Source: Candidatus Ruthturnera sp.
Lineage (GTDB): Bacteria > Pseudomonadota > Gammaproteobacteria > PS1 > Pseudothioglobaceae
Direction of reading: 5' to 3'
Length of the DNA stretch: 35,705 bases
NCBI GenBank assembly: GCA_030599095.1
Contig: JAUVOQ010000013.1
Location: forward strand, 1 to 35,705
Shown here in pieces: positions 17,336 to 26,216 of the stretch. A program made the translations under genes and the position numbers. The notes beneath the pieces are model-generated. The model did no database searches, was not told the DNA's origin, and saw nothing but the letters and a program-made list of their open reading frames with translations. Positions within the stretch are counted from its first letter, which is position 1. Every line of letters starts with the position of its first letter.

Positions 17336-17490
17336 TCATTTTGAACGCTCAATAATTTTTATCTCAGTGGCGGTTAAATCGTAGAGTTGATAAACCAATG
17401 TATCTATTTGGGCTTCTAAATCTTGGGTGTCTTTGCTGTCTTTTTTTACAAAATCCTGTGTATCATTATTGGGGACTAAACATTTAAGAT
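17336..17490 (-). pseudogene. Second copy of the methyltransferase 3' end
   Basis: The minus strand directly after the 17494 gene's stop reads KKDSKDTQDLEAQIDTLVYQ, then LYDLTATEIKIIERSK and TGA. This is nearly the same as the C-terminus of the methyltransferase at 19222 (LETQIDKMVYQLYDL, then TADEIKIIENKD), and the DNA matches closely for about 80 bases (17348-17430 versus 19234-19315), with scattered differences. No start and no upstream domain are present, so it is a tail fragment. Either a second, diverged methyltransferase gene once ended here or a recombination event placed the two small genes inside a duplicated 3' end. Confidence 0.75.
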
Positions 17491-17493
17491 GCT

Positions 17494-18315
17494 TTAAAAC
17501 AAGCCTGTTTGTGGTTCAATTTTTGGGTAAAAAACACCAATAATCACAAATGGGTTTTTTGCTCGTCCGTGAAATCGCAAAGTTGTTCCTAAAAATAGCA
17601 ATATATCACAATCCTTCGCAAAACCAAGATATTTTTCTTTAACCTGTTGAACCGCCTTTTGTTCATCCCCTACACAGTTTTGTAAACAATTCCAATATAA
17701 GGCACCAATTTCCCAATCTTCTATCATTAAAGTAGATTGTTTGCCATTAATATCCTCAAATTTATATGAAAATTTATAGGGTAGTTTATCCACCAATTCA
17801 AGCTCCCTCTTTACTTCGTCTTGGGTTTGAAAAAGTGAAAGTTGCTGTGATTTTGCTTGTAAGGTTGCTAGTTTTTCAGCATTCCATTCTCTATCAACTT
17901 CCTTAACCATAAAATCAAGAATTTTGGCGGGTTTAAAGGTCGCTAAAGATAATGAGTTTTCTGTATTGGCTTTTTTAATCAAAACATTTAAATCATCGTA
18001 AATATTGCCTTTATTAACAATTTCTTTACGCTTAAACCAATTTTGTTTAGTGTCTAGCTGAACAATAATTTTTAACGATTCTAAATTTAAAACCTTATAA
18101 CTTTCTGGTCTAACATCAGAAGTATTACGCTCTAAGTCTAATTCTACCCATTGCCATTTTTTGTATTTTTGGTCTTGCTCTAAACCTCTAAAAGGCAATG
18201 GATAAATTCTAACCCAATCACCATTTTCTAAAAAACCAGCCGTACAAACTAACTCATTATATTTTGTTGATAATGTTGGGTAGGTTTTAACACTAATTAA
18301 AACTTTAGTTAGCAT
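17494..18315 (-). CDS. Protein of unknown family, last gene of the PLD-helicase/methyltransferase operon
   Basis: A 273-residue soluble protein. The N-terminal third (VLISVKTYPTLSTKYNELVC, then TAGFLENGDWVRIYPLPFR) is rich in beta strands and reads like a small beta-barrel. It is followed by KKWQWVELDLERNTSDVRPE, a pattern I associate with uncharacterised proteins often encoded beside DUF488. The middle is charged and helical. The C-terminus (DILLFLGTTLRFHGRAKNPF) is again strand-like. There are no catalytic motifs I can name. The ATG is two bases after the DUF488 stop, so the two are surely co-translated. A role as a nucleic-acid-binding or regulatory partner is inference only. Confidence 0.65.
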   Translation of the reverse strand: MLTKVLISVKTYPTLSTKYNELVCTAGFLENGDWVRIYPLPFRGLEQDQKYKKWQWVELDLERNTSDVRPESYKVLNLESLKIIVQLDTKQNWFKRKEIVNKGNIYDDLNVLIKKANTENSLSLATFKPAKILDFMVKEVDREWNAEKLATLQAKSQQLSLFQTQDEVKRELELVDKLPYKFSYKFEDINGKQSTLMIEDWEIGALYWNCLQNCVGDEQKAVQQVKEKYLGFAKDCDILLFLGTTLRFHGRAKNPFVIIGVFYPKIEPQTGLF

Positions 18316-18317
18316 AG

Positions 18318-19208
18318 TTATAAATGGACGACTTGGGCGTTGTACTTATTAGCAAGATAATCACTGACACAATGGCGATGACAATCAAAGTGTAATTTTT
18401 CAAAACAAGTTAAGGCAATTCTTTGATATTTTTTTTGTAGGTTTAATACTTTATCTAACGCTTCTTCTCTATCAGGTAGCGTTGTTTTGTATTCATCAAA
18501 CAATTTTTTATAAGACTCTTTATTATCTAAATCTTGCCTTTTGTTAGATTCAATTCCTAATTGAGGAATGTGAACATAATCAATGCCAATTTTAGGCAAC
18601 AGGTTGCTTAATGTTTTGCAACTAAACCCAAATTTACGACTAAAAGGGTTTTTTCGAACATCGCACAATAACCCTATATTATTTTTAATCAGTTTGTTAA
18701 TATAAGTTTCTAAACTAATGCCTTCGTAACCTAGCGTATAAATAACAGAGGTATTTTGGGTTATTCTTGCTTGTTCGTTTCTAATTTGTGTCTTTTCTTT
18801 AGAGGAACAAATTCGGTTGATAATTTTGCTATTGATTGCATAATAAGGGTAATTTTTATACACAAAATTAATTAAATCATCACCATTCATTTTTTTAGTT
18901 TCTTTAGGGTATTTAAATAATTGGTTAGAATCAGCAGTTTTAAGCCAAGATATTGGATTTTGCTCAAGTAACTTAATTTTATGATCAGTAATTTCAACAA
19001 AACCAGCTTGTTCTAAATCATTAATGTCTTTATTTAATTGAAAGGAATAGCAGCCAAATTGGTAGGGAATAAAGTCATAACCCATTGTCTGCTGTTGAGA
19101 AAATAAAAAACTGTGTTTTTGTAATTCGGTTTGGCTAATATCACGATTGATTATTCTTAATAAACTTAATAAAAAGCGTTGGCGATAAAATTTTGGTTTA
19201 TTATCCAT
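18318..19208 (-). CDS. Winged-helix plus DUF488 protein
   Basis: Two parts are visible in 296 residues. Residues ~8-80 (FLLSLLRIINRDISQTELQK, later DINDLEQAGFVEITDHKI) look like a winged helix that reads DNA. Residues ~150-296 are DUF488: VIYTLGYEGISLETYINKL, LLCDVRKNPFSRKFGFS, DYVHIPQLGIES, and the conserved Cys pair with CHR near the end (Cys268, then CHRHC at 276-280). The biochemical activity of DUF488 is not established as far as I know; the conserved Cys, His, Arg and Asp residues suggest an enzyme. The gene follows the methyltransferase by 13 bases and precedes the unknown gene by 2. Confidence 0.75.
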   Translation of the reverse strand: MDNKPKFYRQRFLLSLLRIINRDISQTELQKHSFLFSQQQTMGYDFIPYQFGCYSFQLNKDINDLEQAGFVEITDHKIKLLEQNPISWLKTADSNQLFKYPKETKKMNGDDLINFVYKNYPYYAINSKIINRICSSKEKTQIRNEQARITQNTSVIYTLGYEGISLETYINKLIKNNIGLLCDVRKNPFSRKFGFSCKTLSNLLPKIGIDYVHIPQLGIESNKRQDLDNKESYKKLFDEYKTTLPDREEALDKVLNLQKKYQRIALTCFEKLHFDCHRHCVSDYLANKYNAQVVHL

Positions 19209-19221
19209 GGTGTAATTTTAC

Positions 19222-22200
19222 TTAATCTTTGTTCTCAATAATTTTTATCTCATCAGCGGTTAAATCGTAGAGTTGATAAACCATTTTATCTATTTGGGTT
19301 TCTAGGGTGGTGGTGTCTTTGTCGTGTTGTTTGGCTTGTATGATTTTGTCTGCTAATTTTACAAAAGGTTGTTGGTCTAGTTTTGGGATTTGAGGGATGC
19401 AAAGTTCCCTAAAAAATACTTTACTTAATTCTCTTGTCCCACCTTGCAATTCTGGAAAATTATTTTTGAATACTGCTTTGAATAATTTACTATTTAGATA
19501 AGAAGTTAAATACTTAAGATTCTTGCCAGTGATAATAAAACATTTTTGATTTGTAAAAAAATATTCTTTATCATAAATAAACGGTAGAAATTTTGTCATA
19601 TTAGGATAAACAATCTTTTCTTTTGCAAATTCTTCATAGTAAGTATTGGCACATCGTTGCATTGCATACCACTCATAACGAATACCTGTTTCTGCTTTAT
19701 TTCTTTTTGATAATTTATCCTTGTATTGAAGCAAGTGGTTGTAAATAATTGGATATTGTCCTTGAAACGCTTTTTCTGCTTTTTCCGAAGCACCTGTAAT
19801 ACTTTTATCTTTATGTAATGGAAAATGCCAAGGAATAAAAATAATCCACAACCCAGCCCAATTACTCTCATACGCCTTAATATCTCTACCTCGTAAAATT
19901 GGCTTGATAATCTGAGCAGAGTTTGGATCTGATTTGCATAATGCGTCTTTGGTGTCATTATCAATAATAAATGCTTTGTTGAACCCTGTTTTTATTCCGT
20001 AGTTAATACTAATATCCCAATCTTTTAAAGGGGTGCCACAACTTTCTATTTTCTTCTTTAAAGCTAAAATTTCTGGTGGTTGTAAAGTATAAGCATTGTC
20101 TGATAAATCTTGAACTGCCATTGTAAATAATGGATTCTTCTCATTAGGTAATTGTTTTTGATAATCAAAATTATCTGTCTTTTGTTTGCCACAAAGTAAA
20201 ATATTGGTATCTACAGTAGCATGTTCAAAAATTTGCTTACCCTCAAAATCAATGATTTGTTTTAAACCTGTGTTGTTTTTGAAAAAATAGCGTAATTTTT
20301 CGCCATATTTAGCACGCATCCACTTGTTAGAAGTAATGTAGCACAAATGCCCGTTTTCGCTTAAAAGGTTGAAGCCTTTTTCATAAAAATAAGTGTAAAT
20401 ATCTGCCGTGCCTGTAAAGGTTTGAAACGCAAGTTTAAATCTTTCTTTCCATTGTTTGATTTTTTCTTGGCGAATATAAGGCGGATTGCCAATGACAATA
20501 TCAAAACCATCAGATTTATCAAACACCTCACTAAAATCAATTTTAAAATCAAATTCAATTTTATAACCCAAAGCACTTTTAAGACTTTGATAACAGTTGC
20601 TGATTTTTTCTTTTATGTCGTCTTTTAGTGCTTGCTTCTTATCATGGTCGTTTTCAGAAAAAAACTGATGTTTTAAGGGTTGAATTTGTTCTAATAAACT
20701 TTGAATAGAATCAGTATTATAATTTTCTGGCAAACCAATTAAAGAATTGCCTGTTTCAAAATGATAATCTAAGTTTGGTAAAGGCGTGATGCCGAAATTA
20801 TCATCTATATCTTTATTGGTTATTTGTTCAATTGTTAGGCTGATAAAAAATCGTAATTGAGCAATTAAAATAGCAATCGGTTGAATATCCACACCATAAA
20901 TACAATGTTCAATCAAATATAATTTACGCAAATAATTATGGTCTTGTTTTTGGAATTTATCTTCAATTTGTTGTTTTCTATTATTTAATTCTTCGGTTGC
21001 TTTTTCTTTGGCTTTTTTATCGCTGATTTTTTCTACGGTTCTTAAATCTTGTTCAATAGAAGATAAATCTGGTAATTTTTCTAACTCTTGCTGTTTGAAA
21101 TATTCGTTTTCAGGGTCTATTTTGTCTAAGATAAAAACCAATCTTTGTAAAATACCCATTGGATAAGCGCCACTGCCCACAGCTGGGTCTAGGATTTTTA
21201 AAGTATCAATAGCGTTAATAACGCTTTTGATTTGTTGTTCATTGAATGTATTTTCACCCTCAATGAACAAAGCATTTATTTTTGCTTCCTCTAAATCGGT
21301 ATGCGTTTTAAAATGTTGCTTTAGACTCTCATCTACCATATAACTGACAATCTCTCTAGGCGTGTAAAAACTGCCCGTAGCCTTGCGCGCTTGCTCGCCT
21401 GTTTCTGGATTATAAGTTGCTAATAGATTTTCAAATATTTTGCCTAATAATTCGGGGTCTAATGCCACTTCAATATCGGTTGGGGTGGATTCTTCAACAG
21501 TAAATTGATATTGGTTAAATAAATAAATCAGCCCTAAATCTTGCTCATCATCATTAAACAGCAATTTATTTGGAAAAATAGGTTGGCGTTTTTTTGTGCT
21601 TGAAAATCCATCAATATAGATTTTATTTTTCTTGTCATCTAAACATTCAAATAATCCACCATTTAAAAAAGGTGTTTTATTAAATAAATCTTGAATGCTG
21701 TCTTGCTTTTGGAAAAGTTCTTGATAACGAAAAACATATTGATTGCCAAAATCTGGGTTATAACCTTTATGTCCTTTAAATTCACTTCTAAATTTTCTAT
21801 CTTTAATTTTGGTGCTTAAAGTAGCAAAAAATAAATTTTGTAAAATCGCTTTATAAAAACTGCTGTCTTTTTCATAATCAATCAAGTTTTTTAATTTTTC
21901 TAAATCAAATAAATCTTGGTTGATGAGTTTTTTCTCTTTTAAAAACCAGACAAATAGAATCCGAGTTAAAAAACGAATTAAATTAGTTTGAATATGATTT
22001 TCGTCTTTTTCATCATTGGGAAAAAATACTTGTTTTTGGGCGCTTGAATACCATTTATAAAGTTTGTCGTAAAATTCTTTATTCAGCCCCTCTACTGCAA
22101 ATGCGGTTTTTAAATCGGCTAAAGTTGATTGCCTGTTAAGTGTTTTAAAACGCTGGATTGCAGTTCTGGTTTTTGCACCCTCACCCTCACCAAAAAGATA

Positions 22201-22599
22201 AGTAAAGCGTTTGCTGGCTGTTTGTTCTTTCTTTATGCCATCCTCACCCAATTTGTATTCAATGGCAATAAAACTAAATCGCCATTGTTTGTTTTTGTCA
22301 TTTATGTAAACAGCGATTGCGCCATCTTCAGTTTGAATTTGTTTGGCAACTAAATTGCGTAATTGCACACGGTTTCGTTCAAGTTTGGTATTGGGTTTGA
22401 TGTGAATTTCAAAAATTGGTAATTCTTTGTTATCAGCAGTAGTTATCAATCCTAATTTTTCAAAACTTTTAACATCGCTATTGTTAATAGACACTGCTTG
22501 AATCAATTCAGAAAATTTAAACTTATCCTTTAAAAAATCTAGATAATCTTTTCTGTTATAGGCTTGTCCTAAAAGTGGATAGGTTAATTCTTTAGACAT
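19222..22599 (-). CDS. Eco57I-type DNA adenine methyltransferase, large
   Basis: At 1125 residues it resembles type IIG or BREX PglX-like N6-adenine methyltransferases. Residues ~1-160 form a beta-rich N-terminal domain with FSFIAIEYKLGEDG; an E-x-K here hints at, but does not prove, a nuclease fold. GSFYTPREIVSYMV (~409-422) precedes the SAM-binding motif I DPAVGSG (471-477); YGVDIQPIAILIAQLR follows, and the catalytic motif IV is NPPY (705-708). From ~850 on lies a target-recognition region ending in LVYQLYDLT-like helices. The start overlaps the upstream helicase stop by eight bases, so both are made from one transcript. It likely marks host DNA at a specific sequence; the target is unknown. 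Confidence 0.88.
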   Translation of the reverse strand: MSKELTYPLLGQAYNRKDYLDFLKDKFKFSELIQAVSINNSDVKSFEKLGLITTADNKELPIFEIHIKPNTKLERNRVQLRNLVAKQIQTEDGAIAVYINDKNKQWRFSFIAIEYKLGEDGIKKEQTASKRFTYLFGEGEGAKTRTAIQRFKTLNRQSTLADLKTAFAVEGLNKEFYDKLYKWYSSAQKQVFFPNDEKDENHIQTNLIRFLTRILFVWFLKEKKLINQDLFDLEKLKNLIDYEKDSSFYKAILQNLFFATLSTKIKDRKFRSEFKGHKGYNPDFGNQYVFRYQELFQKQDSIQDLFNKTPFLNGGLFECLDDKKNKIYIDGFSSTKKRQPIFPNKLLFNDDEQDLGLIYLFNQYQFTVEESTPTDIEVALDPELLGKIFENLLATYNPETGEQARKATGSFYTPREIVSYMVDESLKQHFKTHTDLEEAKINALFIEGENTFNEQQIKSVINAIDTLKILDPAVGSGAYPMGILQRLVFILDKIDPENEYFKQQELEKLPDLSSIEQDLRTVEKISDKKAKEKATEELNNRKQQIEDKFQKQDHNYLRKLYLIEHCIYGVDIQPIAILIAQLRFFISLTIEQITNKDIDDNFGITPLPNLDYHFETGNSLIGLPENYNTDSIQSLLEQIQPLKHQFFSENDHDKKQALKDDIKEKISNCYQSLKSALGYKIEFDFKIDFSEVFDKSDGFDIVIGNPPYIRQEKIKQWKERFKLAFQTFTGTADIYTYFYEKGFNLLSENGHLCYITSNKWMRAKYGEKLRYFFKNNTGLKQIIDFEGKQIFEHATVDTNILLCGKQKTDNFDYQKQLPNEKNPLFTMAVQDLSDNAYTLQPPEILALKKKIESCGTPLKDWDISINYGIKTGFNKAFIIDNDTKDALCKSDPNSAQIIKPILRGRDIKAYESNWAGLWIIFIPWHFPLHKDKSITGASEKAEKAFQGQYPIIYNHLLQYKDKLSKRNKAETGIRYEWYAMQRCANTYYEEFAKEKIVYPNMTKFLPFIYDKEYFFTNQKCFIITGKNLKYLTSYLNSKLFKAVFKNNFPELQGGTRELSKVFFRELCIPQIPKLDQQPFVKLADKIIQAKQHDKDTTTLETQIDKMVYQLYDLTADEIKIIENKD

Positions 22600-25500
22600 A
22601 GGATTGTGAGATAATTATATTAGGAGTTTTGTTGATGGTTTCTTTTTTTATTATCTGTCCTTGCTGATTTTTAATTATAAATTCATCAATAACTTCAACA
22701 ATTTTTAGTGGACTATCATTGAAAGTTATTTTACTTTTTTGAACATCTTTTTGAAGTTTTTGTAATTGTTTAGAAAGATCTTGAAAAACCCCTTGTTTAA
22801 GAATGTCAATGCCAGCATTTATTTTATTTATTTGTTCACTATTAATAATATTTTCTATTTTTAAAACAGGTTCTAAAAACTGTTTAATAAGATTGGTTGT
22901 TTTTGTGTCTATTGTTGATGTTTGATTAGTTCCAACACAGATCTTATCTTGTTCTTCTTTAAAAACTTTTACATTTTCTAAGACTTGATTGTGATGATTT
23001 TCGGGTAAGTTTTTTTCTGCTTTAGTGCTTTCATCACATTTTAATAATTGGGCACTTTGGATAAAAGTCCATGGTTCAATAGTTTTGTTATTGTTAAAAT
23101 AAAAACGCATTGATTGATTGTCTTCGGTGCGAATAAAAGAAAGAGTGCTGTCATAATATTTGTTTTTTATGCTGTTTCTTAATTTGCTGGGTTTGTTTTC
23201 AAGCGTTGCATAACGTTTATAATTATCTTTTTTGAATTGTTTAATTTCTTCTAAAAAAACCAATCGTTCATCTTTGTCATCTTGAATATTTTTATCAAAA
23301 ATACTAAAAGTTCCTGTTTGTTCATCAGGCGAATAAATTTGAGAATCTTCCCCTAATGCACTATGAAAGCCTTGCATTTTTGTTTTTGCATTTTGCTCTA
23401 AAGCAATAGCATCATTAATTTCTTTAGTTGGATAAAAGTTATAAATAAGTATTTTTTTTGCTGTGCTACCAATACGATTAACTCGACCTATTCTTTGCAT
23501 TAACCTAGTGGCGTTCCACGGTGTGTCATAATTTAAAATGGTATTAGCTCTGTGTAAATTAACACCTTCGGCTAAAACATCTGTGGTAATAATAAGTTGA
23601 TAATCATTTTTTTTATCTTGGGCTTTAATATTGGCATCAAAATTTTCTTTAATAATGCCTTTTAACTTATCTCGATTTTCACCACTAACGCTAAGGATTT
23701 TATAATCATTTTGAATGTTATCTGAAAGATACTGCATCGTATCAACACTTTCTGTAAAAATAACTAATTTTTGTTCTGGGTTGTTTTCTTTATTTAATAA
23801 ATTTGCTAATTGTTTTTTAAATTCATCTATTTTAGGGTCAAGTTTGTTTGCACCCCACTGATGAACTAAGTATTTAAGTATTTTATGGTCATGTTCAACA
23901 CCTATAACAAAACCCTCCTCAAAATCATCTTTTGAACATTTAATATAATCCACACCTTCTTTTTTATCTTCTAAATCTAATGCCCCTTTTATGTCATCAT
24001 CTGAAATATATTCTAGAATTTTTTTATCCGCTGAAATGATAATAGTATCTTCTTCTATCATATCTAACATCGCCTGAGATGAGGCTAAAAAATTATTAAG
24101 CGTTTTATTAAAAGCATAAAAACTGCTGTCCATTCTTTTTAATAATAGTGTTTTCATAATGCCTTTAAGACCGATTGCCATTGCCTCAGCATTTTTATAA
24201 TTTTTCTTTAATTCAGGTTTTAGAAAATGAATGGCTTGATAACGGGTATATAACAAGCCTTTATTACCTTCTTCATCTTCTTTTGATGGGTTGATTTGTT
24301 GTAGAGTTTCATCAAATAAGGTGTTTAAGTTTTTCTCTAGTTGGTAATAAATAGGTTGGGGTTTCTTGATTGCTGGAAAAACAATATTTTGTTTTTCTAA
24401 ATCTTTTTTATACCTATCTATTGTCGTTAAATCTGTTCTAGTTCTACGCACCATTAACGGTTGAATAACTTTATTTCTGATCTCTTCGTATAAAGCCGAT
24501 ATTTCTTGCTTATTATTATTTTGTTTTTTTATCTCAGTATATTTACTTCTACGTTTTACGAAAAAATCACCTAAAGCAATATCAATATCTAGCGTTGTAT
24601 GATTTTTATCTTGGAATAATAAAACTTGGTTAAATATATCATCAGGTTTGTTATTTAATGGTGTCGCAGAAATAAGAATAACTTTTGATTTTTTAACAAT
24701 TATTTTACCATCAGCATTAAGATAAACTTTTTTACAAAGTTTTTGTAATTGTGCGTAGGCTTCTGTTGTGTCATTACGAAACTTATGAGCCTCATCAACA
24801 ATGATTAAATCATAATTATCTTTTTTTATTTTATCTATACTGCCATTGGTGATAATTTTAATATTTGCATTAAAATTAAATTTCTTAAAAGTATCTTGCC
24901 AGTTAGGTTTAATCGCAGGAGGGGTAATGACTAAAATAGCACAATCCCTCCCACTTTCATACCAAAATTGTCTAGCTATTAAAGTAGCAATTACAGTTTT
25001 ACCCAAACCAACCACATCAGCTAAGAAAAAACCATTATGTTTTTTAAGTAATAATAACCCTTGATACACTGCATCTGCTTGGTATGAAAGTTTTTTAAAA
25101 CCATTCGGTAAATCTATATCAATATCATTTATCTCATCACCAAAATATTCTATTAACATTTTTAAATATAATTCATAAGGCGTTATGTCGTCTGCTAAGT
25201 GCGTTTTTTTAAGGCTATTTTCAGCAACTTCTGGCGGTATATCCACGCCTTCAAGCCAAAGTTTTTCAAACTCATCAGTGGCAAATTTAACCTCCTCATA
25301 ATCATTCAGTAAAACATTAAACTCATAATTGGCAGTTTGCTGAGTGCCTAAACCTGCATTGGTTAAATTGGATGAGCCTGTAATCACGCTACTGGCGGTA
25401 TGTTCATTAAAATTATCGGGGCGAAAAATATAAATTTTGGCGTGGATTTTTTGGCTAGGATGCGCCTTTAAACTCACTTTACCACTAAGCATATCTTGGA

Positions 25501-25840
25501 TAAATTGCTTAACCCCTTGCTCGGTCTGTGCATCATAATTGGCTTGTTTAATATCGGTAATAGATGTTTCTTGCCACGATTGTTTAACTTTTTCTTTGTC
25601 TTCTTGATAAACCAATCCCAGAGAGTGGCTTTCTTGTGTTAATTCATCAACATTTATCCCAACCAAGATACGAATATTAGCAACATGCTCCAGCAGAGGG
25701 CGGAGTTTAAAATACCCCGATGAGCGAAAATAACCCACTAAAACATCAAAATGATTAATGTTTTGATTGTGTTCAAAAATACCCGTTAGTTTATTAAATA
25801 AGGTGTTTGTTGCTTTGTTAGTAAAAAACTTTGTAGACAT
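22592..25840 (-). CDS. PLD-nuclease / SNF2 helicase fusion
   Basis: A 1082-residue protein with two modules. Residues ~10-195 are a phospholipase D-like domain with the HxK motif (KIHAKIYIFR, His133-Lys135) and the GSSN motif (155-158); such domains act as metal-independent nucleases in restriction systems. Residues ~250-800 are an SNF2-type motor: Walker A GLGKT (278-282), DEAH box (349-352), SATP (391-394), TTDVLAEGVNL and the motif VI block QRIGRVNRIG (782-791). The last ~280 residues are helical and unassigned. Only 12 bases separate it from erpA, with no clear ribosome-binding site, and an 11-bp inverted repeat abuts its ATG. Its likely role is DNA translocation and cleavage with the adjacent methyltransferase. 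Confidence 0.9.
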   Translation of the reverse strand: MSTKFFTNKATNTLFNKLTGIFEHNQNINHFDVLVGYFRSSGYFKLRPLLEHVANIRILVGINVDELTQESHSLGLVYQEDKEKVKQSWQETSITDIKQANYDAQTEQGVKQFIQDMLSGKVSLKAHPSQKIHAKIYIFRPDNFNEHTASSVITGSSNLTNAGLGTQQTANYEFNVLLNDYEEVKFATDEFEKLWLEGVDIPPEVAENSLKKTHLADDITPYELYLKMLIEYFGDEINDIDIDLPNGFKKLSYQADAVYQGLLLLKKHNGFFLADVVGLGKTVIATLIARQFWYESGRDCAILVITPPAIKPNWQDTFKKFNFNANIKIITNGSIDKIKKDNYDLIIVDEAHKFRNDTTEAYAQLQKLCKKVYLNADGKIIVKKSKVILISATPLNNKPDDIFNQVLLFQDKNHTTLDIDIALGDFFVKRRSKYTEIKKQNNNKQEISALYEEIRNKVIQPLMVRRTRTDLTTIDRYKKDLEKQNIVFPAIKKPQPIYYQLEKNLNTLFDETLQQINPSKEDEEGNKGLLYTRYQAIHFLKPELKKNYKNAEAMAIGLKGIMKTLLLKRMDSSFYAFNKTLNNFLASSQAMLDMIEEDTIIISADKKILEYISDDDIKGALDLEDKKEGVDYIKCSKDDFEEGFVIGVEHDHKILKYLVHQWGANKLDPKIDEFKKQLANLLNKENNPEQKLVIFTESVDTMQYLSDNIQNDYKILSVSGENRDKLKGIIKENFDANIKAQDKKNDYQLIITTDVLAEGVNLHRANTILNYDTPWNATRLMQRIGRVNRIGSTAKKILIYNFYPTKEINDAIALEQNAKTKMQGFHSALGEDSQIYSPDEQTGTFSIFDKNIQDDKDERLVFLEEIKQFKKDNYKRYATLENKPSKLRNSIKNKYYDSTLSFIRTEDNQSMRFYFNNNKTIEPWTFIQSAQLLKCDESTKAEKNLPENHHNQVLENVKVFKEEQDKICVGTNQTSTIDTKTTNLIKQFLEPVLKIENIINSEQINKINAGIDILKQGVFQDLSKQLQKLQKDVQKSKITFNDSPLKIVEVIDEFIIKNQQGQIIKKETINKTPNIIISQSYV

Positions 25841-25865
25841 TTTTTCAGTTTTTTAAACTGAAAAA
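25841..25865. promoter_or_regulatory. Perfect inverted repeat at the erpA/helicase junction
   Basis: Arms TTTTTCAGTTT (25841-25851) and AAACTGAAAAA (25855-25865) are exact 11-bp complements around a 3-base loop. The element covers the last erpA codons and stop codon and ends immediately next to the helicase ATG. In RNA it would fold over the place where a ribosome-binding site should be. It lacks a following T-run on the coding strand, so it is not a normal terminator. It could be an operator, a translational block, or the scar of the island's insertion. Confidence 0.55.
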
Positions 25866-26206
25866 GACGAGCCACAACCGCAAGTGGTTTTGGCATTTGG
25901 GTTGTGGATGATAAAACGTGCGCCTTGCAGGTCTTCTAAGTAGTCAACGGTTGCACCAATTAAGTATTGATAACTCATGGGGTCAACCACTAATTGTACG
26001 CCACTGTTCTCAACACTTGAGTCGCCTTCTTTGTAGGTTTCATCGAAAGTAAAACCGTAGGAAAAGCCAGAACAACCGCCACCTGTAATATAAACACGCA
26101 AATGCAAGTTGTCGTTTTTTTCCTCTCCAATGAGCGTTGATACTTTTTTAGCCGCATTGTCGCTAAAAATAATGTCTGCTTTTTCTAAAACTTGTTCTGT
26201 TTCCAT
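25853..26206 (-). CDS. erpA: Iron-sulfur cluster insertion protein ErpA
   Basis: An A-type carrier that delivers Fe-S clusters to apo-enzymes such as those of isoprenoid synthesis. The three cluster-binding cysteines are present: [11 protein letters not shown], and CGCGSSFSV at the C-terminus. I chose ATG 26206 (METEQVLEK) because AGGGAAAG precedes it at good spacing; an upstream ATG at 26233 would run into argC. The length of about 117 residues is typical. It lies 10 bases after the argC stop and continues that operon. Confidence 0.92.
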   Translation of the reverse strand: METEQVLEKADIIFSDNAAKKVSTLIGEEKNDNLHLRVYITGGGCSGFSYGFTFDETYKEGDSSVENSGVQLVVDPMSYQYLIGATVDYLEDLQGARFIIHNPNAKTTCGCGSSFSV

Positions 26207-26216
26207 ATTGCTTTCC

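Noticed and set aside
17494-25840. Assignment of the operon as DISARM or BREX
   Set aside because: DISARM requires DrmA and DrmB (DUF1998), and BREX requires PglZ and BrxC-type genes. None is present, and the PLD and SNF2 parts are fused in one protein.
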